This document shows, in pieces, positions 37,801-49,800 of a DNA stretch of 64,000 nucleotides. The position numbers and the translations under genes were made by a program. Within the stretch, counting starts at the first letter, position 1. Each line of letters opens with the position of its first letter. This DNA is from Chiridota heheva (Eukaryota > Echinodermata > Holothuroidea > Apodida > Chiridotidae): positions 124,001 to 188,000 of the forward strand of contig JAIGNY010003061.1 of the NCBI GenBank assembly GCA_020152595.1. The letters are read 5' to 3'. The notes under the pieces are model-generated. The model did no database searches. It was not told the DNA's origin and worked only from the letters and a program-made list of their open reading frames with translations.

Positions 37801-40800
37801 GGACTGGAAAAAATTTATGGTTCTGCCAGTTGTACCCGCGGGAAAATGGAGAATTTGCAGGAAGAAAAAAAAAAATGCAATTTGCGGAGCTGGAAAAAAT
37901 ATACCGTTCTGCTGGTTATAATCTCGGAAAAATCAGGAATTTGTGGAAAGATTATTTTCTTATTTTTTTATTTCTTGAGTAAATAATAGTATATGTGCTC
38001 TAAAAATTTCCCAATGTAATTGTGTGATGTATAGTAAATTTATTTCAAAAGAGGGAAGTATATAAAGATGTATTCACTACGTTAATATTATTTTTGTCGT
38101 GATTTTTATGGAAAGATTCTGGACACCTTTATTCGGAACTAGGAAATTTTATATTTAATTCCAACTTGACAAGTTTGTCTGAACATGACTGATGTAAAAT
38201 GTCTGCTGTAGAAGAGTGATGTCACCACTTAATTTCTCAAAGGATTAGTTCAGGGGTCAAGCAAGTCTATATTATATGAAAGAGAGCTTCAAAAGAAACA
38301 AAATGGTGAAGAAAGCATTCAAATATCTTATTCTGGTAAAGAGATATTTAAAGGATTAGTTCAGGGGTCAAGCAAGTCTATATTATATAAAAGAGGGCTT
38401 CAAAAGAAACAAAATGGTGAACAAAGCATTCAAATATCTTATTCTGTTAAGGAGATATTTAAAGGATTAGTTCAGGGGTCAAGCAAGTCTTTATTATATG
38501 AAAGAGGACTTCAAAGTAACAAAATGGTGAAGAAAGCATTCACAAATCTTATTCTGTTAAGGAGATATTTAAAGGATTAGTTCAGGGGTCAAGCAAGTCC
38601 ATCTTATATGAAAGAGGACTTTAAAATAACAAAATGGTGAAGAAAGCATTCAAATATTTTATTCCGTTAAGGAAATATTTAGAGGATTAGTTCAGAGGTT
38701 AAGCAAGTCTATATTATATGAAAGAGGACTTCAAAAGAAACAAAATGGTGAAGAAAGCATTCCAATATTGTATATCATTAAGGAGATAATCAAGTTTAAA
38801 GTTTGACATCACTTGTGTAGAAATGACTTAAATCAGACTAGTTGTGATGTCATAGCCTCAGATTCCTCAAAGTCGTTATGTATTCTATCATATTTTATCC
38901 TGTGATTTAAAAATATGAGATATGTCAAAAAAGTAGTAAAGCTGAATCTAGCAAGGGTATTTATAATATACCACCTGATGAATGTTTGAGGAAAAATGAT
39001 TTAAATAGTGAAAAATAATTTTTGTTTAAAATACATTAACAATTGCTAAGAATGTGAGGATAAGGACTCAAACGTTCCCAAAGTAGACTTACTACACCAG
39101 TCAATTCTACACAGATAAAACGGCTTTAAACTTGAATATCTCCTTAACAAAATAATATTTTGAAATGCTTTCTTCACCATTTTGTATCTTTTGAAGTCCT
39201 CTTTCATATTAGATCATATAAGATCACTGAACTTTTAGCATTGTTTATGTATTTGCATTGGAAATGAATTATTACAGAAATTATTCAATTTACATTTTTT
39301 ACTCACATTTTTATATGAAATTTGTTTAGTTTGTAAATTATAACTACTTTACTAGAATCAGTTTGAGTACTTTTCAGATGTATCAAATGGTTGTAAACTA
39401 CAAAATGTCAGGAAAATGTCATAAGATACAGAACATATTTTTTAGGAATGTGATGGTTCAATTAGTCTGATTTTTCTACACAAATGAGGCTTTAAGCTTC
39501 AATATCTCCTTACAGAATGAATTTTTTTGGCAATTTTGTTCTCTTAATGTACTCTTTAATATGAGGTGGACATGTTTGACCACTGAGCTAACCATATAAG
39601 GAATTTTCCCATGTAATTTCATTTTTTTTTTTGTATCTGATAAAGAAAAATTTAAGGAACGGATTGGTAAAAAACCATGTTGATATTTTATTGCTAGTTG
39701 AAGTTATTGAATTTTAAAGATGTTTCTTTCCCTCATGAAAATGTCTTTTGTACTGAGTCTTAGTCATCATTATGATGTCTTCACAGCATTTCATGTACTA
39801 ATCTTTATGTATTTCTTTGAAAAATAATCTCCACTTTTGCATTATTCAAATATAATTTACAGGAACAAATTGGAAAACATTATTGTAAATTTTATTCTGC
39901 ACAATTCTGAATACTTTTTGAAGAATAAAATGTTCCCAATTATTAAGAAAATATGAAATTAATTATCAAAGAAATACATGAAGCATAGTACATCTGTTTG
40001 TTTTATTGTCTTCTATCAAATATACTAAAATGAAATTCCATGGGAATATTCCTTTAAGCATATGCAGTAATGGATTGTTGTTGACAGACTTAAGAAAACA
40101 CATTTGATCTAGTGCTATCACTTTAAATATCTTGACAGGTTGATGCCATTGCGTATTACTCAGAGCAAGAGAGAGTGCTAATGGAACAGACAATGGATGA
40201 GAAACAGAGGGCACTTCACAGTAATCTGGGAATCGCATTTGTAAACGTTCAAAGTGAGGGAATGGCTGCAAGGTAGTAAAAATGTTTTGATGATTATATG
40301 TTGTAGGAGTCATAGGAAGTGTGTGTGTGTGTGTAGGGGTGGGGGAGGGGGGTGGAGGGGGGGGGGGGAATGCATGCTTTCTTTCTGGTTGGGAGGTAAA
40401 ACTGCAGAATTATTAAATTCAAATTAAAAATTTGGTCAAATGGAATGGAAAAAAAGTTCCTTACCCAAAATTGAAGGAAATTTTCCCAAACCCAAAATTA
40501 AAGGAAATTTTCCCAAACCTAAAAATTGAAGGAAATTTCCCAACAATTAAAGGAGAGTTCCTTATGAAAAAAGTTCATTATCTAAAATTGAAGGAAATTT
40601 CCCCAAACCCTTAAAATAAAGGAAATTTCCCAACAATTGAAGGAAATTTCCCAACAATTAAAGGAGTTTCTTATAAAAAAAAAAGTTCCTTATCCAAAAT
40701 TGAGGGAAATTTCCCCAAACCCTAAAATTGAAGGAAATTTCCCAACAATTAAAGGAGAGTTATGAAAAAAAAGTTCCTCACCCAAAATTGCAGGAAATTT

Positions 40801-43800
40801 TCCCAAACCAAAAAATTGAAGGTAATTTTCCAACAATTAAAGGAGAGTTCCTTACGAGCAGCAAAATTTGATGAAAGCTAAATTTGCCAGTATAATTTGT
40901 CCACTTATAACAAACAAATTTCAGGGGTTCTTGCCCCCTGAGAGAAGACTTTCTTACGTCCCTGGTTGGAAAAGTGTTTGATATATTTCTTGTCACGAAA
41001 TCTGTTTTTGTTTAACGATGATTATTCAGGGTATAGTATACCTTTTTCTTCCATTTGGAAGATAGGCAACGAGGGTTAGTACACTGTAGATTAATTCATG
41101 TAAATTAAATATATTTGAATTATGAGATGTGAAAGATTTGAATATCTTGGTTAAAAAGTGTTATTGATTTTTACACTGCCCTTGAATTGATATTATTTAT
41201 AATGTTTCACCAGCGATAGTGTGGAAAGCAGTACATGATTTTGAACTCCGACATATCTTGGTATCTGTTACTATGACATCCTAAAAAAACATTTGACACA
41301 AAGAAAAAGAACAGAACAAGAAGAACGGAACAGAATGGTATAGATCACTTAAAATCTTAAGGCCTCTCTGTGAATGTAACCAGTGTTTCCTGTTTCAGTT
41401 TATAAATATCATTGAAATGTCTTTTATCCATAACATCATGTTCTGAAAAAAAAAATTGCAATATTCTTCAATAATTTTTTTTTTTTTATGGTCTAAGTAC
41501 ATGATGTACTGTTATGTAAACATTATGTACTGTTGTGTAAGCATGAACTGTATTTATCTCTCCCAGGATTAAAAATGATTACACAGCTTTCAAAACTGGC
41601 CCACCAACTGTCTCAAGTATAAGCAAGCAGATTCATTCTACGGTATGGGAGGTTGATTTTGCTCCCAGACCGGACGACCTGGTGTGGGAAAATCTGTCTG
41701 GCAGCACGACCATGTGGTGGATTAGAGTCATTCTTGTAAATATAGGTAAAACTCTCCAGTTTAATATAGATTTAGTCATGCTTGCATATTGTATGAGTAA
41801 AAAATATCATATTTCTTGTGTTTTGTATGTCTTTAAATGTACCTGGTGTTGGAGCAAGTTTGTAGCATAATTGTATTAATTATCATTCATACATACCTAG
41901 TATTATAGAATGTATTGCTATGATATCATGCATTATCCTTTGCTGAATGCATGAGCGCATTAAACCCATGCACGCACACTATTATTTTGGAAGCGCGTCT
42001 AAAATTTCCATTGTTTTTGCGCGGTGTACAATGAGCATAATTTTAAATGTTCATATTGTCATGATGTTAAAAAATACTCCAAAAGTATTATTTTATGTAT
42101 TTTTTTCAATGTATTTCCCGATTTTGTTGTTGTTGCGATTTTTAAATAAAAATTAGTCAATATATATATGAACAGGGTTAATGAATAACAGGCCATGCAT
42201 TTGAAACAGGATAATATATCGATTAAAAAAAATGTTATCAATATTTGAGTGCATTAACAGTATTTAGAAAGTGAGTGTGTGACATCATTCTTACAGTCTA
42301 CGCTTTACACCACTCATGTTCATACAAATTTCAAACAACTTAACAATTCATTATCTCCAGAATGGAACAACTTATTGAAGAAGTTTCTTTAAAGTTCTCC
42401 TATTGGTCTCTATGATACGCAATAGAAAGGTCTGACCAATGGGCGACTACTTTCAAAAAGCTTTCCAAGAGAGACATTTGCAGCTAAATTTGAAAGTATT
42501 TATAAAAGTTTGTGATGTATTAGGGTATAATAAGAACTGATACTTATGTGAAATGTAGCAACTTAGATATCACCTTACAAGTTACATTTTAGCACCCTGT
42601 TTCAGTGTGATAAAATTCCTTACAGAATTTAGATGCATCGGTAAATTTCATTGATGATCAGAATGTGATGACCTGACTGTGCCACCATCACATATAGCTT
42701 TACCTTTATGGATGTCCTTGATTACCCATTAAGCAAGTTGAAGGACAGTATGCACATTCATTGTCATATAGCTTTACCTTTATGGATGTCCTTGATTACC
42801 CATTAAGCAAGTTCAAGGACAGTATGCACACTCATTTTCATTATATAGCTTTACCTTTATGGACGTCCTTGATTACTCATTAAGCAAGTTGAAGGACAGT
42901 ATGCACATTCATTGTCATTATATAGCTTTACCTTTATGGACGTCCTTGATTACTCATTAAGCAAGTTCAAGGACAGTATGCACATTCATTGTCATTATAT
43001 AGTTTTACCTTTATGGACGTCCTTGATTACTCATTAAGCAAGTTCAGTATGGCTTTACCTTTATAGTATGATTACTCACAATTCATTGTCATTTATATAG
43101 CTTTACCTTTATGGACGTCCTTGATTACTCATTAAGCAAGTTCAAGACAGTATGCACATTCAAGTTAGGAGCAGTTAGGACAGTACATTCATTGTCATTA
43201 TATAGCTTTACCTTTATGGACGTCCTTGATTACCCATTGGGCAAGTTAAAGGACAGTATGCACATTCATTGTCATCATATAGCTTTACCTTTATGGACGT
43301 CCTTGATTACCCATTAAGCAAGTTCAAGGACAGTATGCACTTATTCTGTGTAATACAAGGATCGTTCCATAGCAGTAACCTTACTCAGGTTTAATAGACA
43401 CATTCTAAGATTCAATGAAGTGTGTCATTTGTCCAAGATAAATGTCACAAGTGTTTTGTTTTTGAGCCAATTCGACCTAGACCTTTTTTAGTTATAGATT
43501 TTCCATTATTTCACTCAATTCAACATGAAAGGGCTTTCCTATTTGCAAATTAGTTATTTTTGTATATTACTCCAGAAGTTTAGTTTCCATATTTGTCTGT
43601 GGATGTGCCTGATAGGTTTTGGTGGTGATACTATGCATATTAATGGGGGGGCTTAACCTAAAATTCTTCAAATATGATACATGAGCAACTATGTCTGTTT
43701 TGCATCATACTTGCTATGATAATATTGTTAATTATTGTGCACATGCTAGTGTTGTCTATAGGTATGTCTATTTTATTGATCTGCATCATGCATGGTGGTC

Positions 43801-46800
43801 GTGGCTTATGAATAAATATCTTGGAGCAAATATCTATGATATGCAATGCATTACAGTTAATACAAAACTTGCAAATCAATCAGCATATGGAAGAAAGCAT
43901 CGGAACCACAAAACCTTTTGGTTCTGGTTTTAGATTACACCAGAAGTTTAGTTTTCATATTTGAACCTTAAAAGCCCACGCGGTCGTGACACGACTGAAT
44001 GCACTTTAAAAATTGTTATTTTGCTTTGTCAAATAGGTCCACAGCAGTGATCCTGGTATCATTTGAAAAAACTTGCATAGTTCTTTCAGAAAATTTAACT
44101 TTATGGTGGGGGTTATGTTGAAGATTATTGAGAAAAATTACAAATGAAATAAAGAAAAAATATTTGATGCTGTTTTTTTGCATGTTTTTTTTGAGAATTT
44201 TTTTTAGACTGGTATCATTGGAAAGAAAATTTCACAAACAATGTAAATATGTAAAAAAAATCCTCCATATTGAAGAAAAATACAAGCTAAAAAAAAGGCC
44301 TAATTTTGCCTAAAATTTACATATTTATGTTGATATTTTCTTTATTTTGACTTTTTATTGAAATGATCATTTTCTTAGCATTCATGTAAACCAAAGTTGT
44401 AGTGATACAAAAGGAAAGGAAAGGTATGAAAATCAATTTTGAATGGAAAAAAAATCAATCTGAAAACTTTTTGTCACATTTTGAACCCCTGGGACTCTTA
44501 AGGGTTAAAGGAGACATAAAGTCTGACATAATCCGTATTTCATATGATAGAATTGAAAATAACAAATCTTTTGACCAAGATTCATAATTTCCAAAGAAAT
44601 CTTAAAAGATTTTTTTTAATTAATAAAAACTGTATTGCTACTAAATAGTACCATGGGAGCTGCCATTTTGATTTCAAAACATGCAGATTAGGATGTCATC
44701 AGCCCAGCAGGATGTTGGAAAGCTTTTTATTTATTCATAATCTATCTCAAGTTTTCAAGCTAATGAAAAATTGTTTTCCTTTTGTAACGGTCGAGAACAT
44801 TTTTGTGTACACATGAAAATGACAAAACATGCTATTAAAACATTGTGTCACATAATTTTAGATTAAAAACATAATATAAAGTTATAACGAAATACATTAC
44901 ATTCCTTAGTCTCTGTTGGGGAAATAATGCCATCATTAACACGATTTCAATACAGAATTGAGCAAAATGGCAGTTGAATTTAAAGATGGATTACTTGAGA
45001 TAGGAATGAGATTTTGACTTGCTGTTTTTGGTATTTGGTTAAGATTTTAATCCTCTATCATACAGAATTAGGATTTGGTCAGACTTTATGTCTCCTTTAA
45101 GATACTAGTTGTGCATTTTAAATAGTCAGTTCAGTGGTGAAGCAAGTTCATTCTTATATGAAAGAAGAATTTATATAAAATAGAATGGTGAAGAAAGTAC
45201 TTTAATACCTTATTCAGTTGTATATTGTTTCTTCACATTTTCCTCAGGGGTAAACACAATTTTTCCTGATTTTAGTCGTTCCGCATTCATGAGACAGACC
45301 TGTAATAGCAAGATATTGAAGTAGTTTCTTCACCATTTTTGTTTCTTTTAAAGTTCTCTTTAAGATAAAGTTGCTTGACCACTGAAGTAACCTTTAAATA
45401 TTTTAACATGTTAAAAAGTCAGAGGATTCTGTTTGAAATATTTTGTCACATTACGCTTGATTTCAACACATTTGTTTCTCTGCAGGCCTGTGTGTGTTGC
45501 TGTTCTTTTTGACCACCCCTTCTGTGGTGTTGACGACCCTAGATACAGTCAACCTCAATGAAGCTATTGAAAATTCAAAGGTATTTATTGTACTGTCACA
45601 AGTCTTATTTCACTTGTTATGTGTACACCTGCTTTAAGTTATATTTCTTACAATCAAGGCTGAATTTCACACGACCACATACATTTGTAATTAAATCCCT
45701 TCCTACATATTAAATTCAACTATTTTGTGTAAATGTTAATTGAGACCCAAGTTGTCCCACCATGTTGCTTTTTAAATTAAAGACAGCTTTTGGTGAGCAT
45801 GTGAAGCATAATGTGAACCTATGTAATGGTGATTTCGTTTGTCCGGCTGTCTGGCCATCCACAGTTTTTCCTGAGATTTCCTCATAAATGTTAAAATTTT
45901 TGAGAATTCCTCAGAAAATGTTAAAGTTTCTTCAAAGTTTCTCAGAAAAAGTTAAAGTTTCTTCAGATATCCTTATGGAAGATTAGAATTTCCTCACTAA
46001 ATGCTAAAGTTTTTCAGAGACACTTAAGACAAATTGAAGACTAGTTTCCTTAAAAAGACTACAAAACAGTTGACATTTTCTTACAAGATAACTGTAAAAT
46101 GAAATAATTTTCCAATATTCTTCAGAAATCCCCAAGCATCTTCCTCGTAGCACGAGAGATTTAAAATCCCTAAAATTGTTCAAAATATTTGGGCACCAAC
46201 GGTTGTATCCAGCAAGATTTTTAAACTCCGCCTTTATTATTGTTTTTCATTTGCATAAAGTTGCAACATATATGAACTGACCAGACTTTTATTTAGTATG
46301 TTCAGTCAGGGAGTGTGACAGGATGTGACTGCATATGGACATAGGGAGGGTTGTCATGTGGGACATGGATGGGGGCCATGCGAGACATGATATAATATAA
46401 ACCATGTGGTATACACCAAGGGCTATATCAGGTATAATTATTGACTGTGCCTGTTTTTCTTATTCAACAAGTCATTTGCATATAAGTTATTCGACCTGAC
46501 ACTTTCATACATAGTATGCTCAACTAGGGACTTTGATAGCTAGGATGAGACTTCTTATGGAGCCCATGGGATGCCATGATATATATATATATATATAATG
46601 TTATGTGATGTGTATTCTCTCTTGGCAAAAATGTTTTTAAAACATGAACCTCTTTATTCATGATCCAGAACTTATGATTGGGCAAATTATAAGGATTTTG
46701 TTTTTTTCTTTGCAGTCTCCCTTAATCTCCCAGTTTCTTCCCACTCTGCTGCTATGGACCTTCGCCGCCCTTCTGCCACTTCTGGTCATCTATTCAAGTT

Positions 46801-49800
46801 ATTATTTTGAGCTCCACTGGACACGTACCAGACTCAACCATACCATCATGAGGAAAACTTTTATATTTTTGCTTCTTATGGTGTTAATTCTTCCATCTCT
46901 AGGACTGGCAAGGTATTGTGTTTAGTTTACAATCATATGTTGTATGCATTAGTGAGCTGTGTAGAGTTGAATCCATGTTACCCCATAGAAAATGCATAAT
47001 TTAAGGATTTTATTGAACCAAAATTTAAATTTAATTCACACAGCGACAGAAAGTTTTGAGACTTTGAAACATGTTCCAAACTCATATTAGATTGCCTTGC
47101 AAGGTTTTTCATTGTTATGCAAATGACCTTAGCTGTTTAAAAAAAAAAAAAAAAAGAAAAGGTGATGACCTTCTTTTTCATTTAGATGTTTTGGAGTTAG
47201 ATTTATGCATTGTTTACTTGACAAGTTCCCCAAAATATTTACTTTTGTATCATTTCCCCTGGGCATTGGTATATTACTGTACCTTGAATAGACTTTGGGT
47301 ATTCATTTCAGTTTCTGGAACCTCAGACAAAGTTTCTTGAACCCTTTATTCCTCAACAGTCCTATGAAGTAATATTTTGACATTGAAATTTGAAATTGGT
47401 CGTTTTGCATATAGAGGGATTTCATCACGTGACTCTAACTCAACTGGACCATATTTTGCAGGGCGATGGCATCGTTGAGTTTCATGCGGCTTCACACAGC
47501 TCAGTCACATCACACGTACAACAAGCATATTACATGCTAAGCTACCTGTACCAGTCCAGCGATTTTTACTATTTGCAATTATTTGTTCGTTTCTGATTTT
47601 ACTTGATATTTTCCTTAATTTGTATATATTCACTGGGTATACAAAGAGTAACTTTAACGTTAATGCCAGCTGATTGTTCATTATACTCAGACAAAGCCTA
47701 CATACCTGATATAAAGTGCTTGCTGGAAATCATATGAACCATAGGTTGAAAGTGTCGTACAGCAGAAACCCACTTCGAACGTCGATCAGGATCAAATGGA
47801 AATCGACGTATGTATTTTTATTCCCCAGCACACATCTATTAGTGCAACCAACGGCACAGCAAGGTTCCGGCATAATTATCTTACAAAAAATCAATCTTAT
47901 TTAACAACATGCAAACATATGTAAGTGTAATTAAGTGTACAGCAGACAACAGTGTTTTTTTCCCCCGACAAAATGACGATGTTATCATGTGACCTCATGA
48001 TGCAGCTGAAACACCCTTATTGATCTCGGTGCATTTGGAATACTACAGCTCCAACAATGTACAGCAACACTGAGCTCCTGTTTCTTTATCTTTATGCAAT
48101 GGAGGAGTTCATAATCATCAAATCAAAGGTCAGCTCCCATCATGTACTTGAAGACATAATTGGTTTTGACTGTCATAATCTTTTCTCCAATCTAATTTCT
48201 TTAGTGCCCAGGCTTTATTTGAGATTGCTGTTAAAGATGCAGAGGATATCAAAATCAGATGGGGGTATGTTTGTTTACCTAATTTGATATTTATGTGCGG
48301 AATGCAATTCAGTTTTCCTCCTGAAAGGTTTCTCATTGTTAAATCATTTATAGATATGTTTTTTTTAATTTTCTGATTTTTTTTTTTACGTTACTTGATT
48401 CTGTTTTTTTTTATATTTCTGTATGTGGTTGATTCTCTTGAAAAAAAAAAAGAACATTACTTGATTCACCCCCTAGCACCTCTATCCTGGCCTTCTCCCC
48501 CTGGGCAACACTCTTACCTTCTCAACCTATCTGACATTCATGTCATCTGATCATACTGATAGAAACATCAACATAGGAGGGGTTTGTTTATTTAAATTTT
48601 TTCAAGGGAATATTTTTATTTTTTTAAGTCAGATATTTATCTGACATATGAAATGTTCAATTCAATTTTGTGTAGAAATCACAGTTTTTTTTTTTTACTC
48701 ATGCACTTCCTCTCTTGATCCCAGCTTTCTGGCTTTAGTTCCCGTGTTTCTCTCAATTTTCCCATTTTCTTTTCTTCCTACCTCTGGAATGATCTAACCT
48801 CTCAGGCACAATTGACCCTCGTTGTTGTGGTGCCATTAAGCCCTCATCAAACAAACAAACAAACATAAACAGTACCAACTATGATATGAAAATAAAATTT
48901 GATAAGATTCAAAAGCAAATCTGGCTGATTTGATGTGCCCCCATCATGCTGGTACTCACCATCCCTATCACTATAGCTCAATTCTTAAGCTTGGTCTGAT
49001 GTATGTTTGCTCTGTGTGCTTGCTGGTTGTCTAGTACCCATCATTTCATAAATATATCATGAATATTATTATTGTCCTGTAACATCAAGACCACCACAGA
49101 TAAACGCAAAATTGGATTTTTTCTTCTTTTTTTTCTTTTTTTCATTTTCTGTTAAATTGTCCATACAAAACTATTTGAGAATTGATCATTTGAAAAACAT
49201 ACCGAAGTACACGAGAAATAAAAGAAATTCATATTAAATGTATATCATGTCATATCTCTTTCTATCATTGCAGATGCATATTTTTACCTGAAAATGGTGC
49301 TTTCTTTGTGAATTACGTTGTGACTTCTGCCTTCATTGGGACAGGCCTAGAACTGATCCGTTTTCCTGAGCTGTTCATGTATGGCCTTACAATGCTCTGG
49401 ACAAGATCAGAAGCTGAAAAAGTCACAGCACAAAGTGTAAGTAACATACATGCACAGATGTACAACAGGCAATGATTATGGAATTCAGCCAAACAGTTAT
49501 AATTAAAATTTATGGTCAGAATTGAATAGAAATATTATTTTGTATTTATGTTAAGACATTGCACAGACAAAACAGACTTGTTTTGATATGCAAAACACTT
49601 GTGTTTTGTACTTTAGTGTTGGTTATTTAGATGTTCCATATGTTAACGCTTTCAATCGTTTTGGTGTTCAGGCCCATAGCCAGCCAGGGTGGGCACGGGG
49701 ATCCATGCCCCCTTGTTAAAGTCTGTGCCCCCCTTTTGTATAAATACACGAAAAAATATATAACAAGGGTATATGGAGAATCAAGCCAAGTGCCCTCTCT

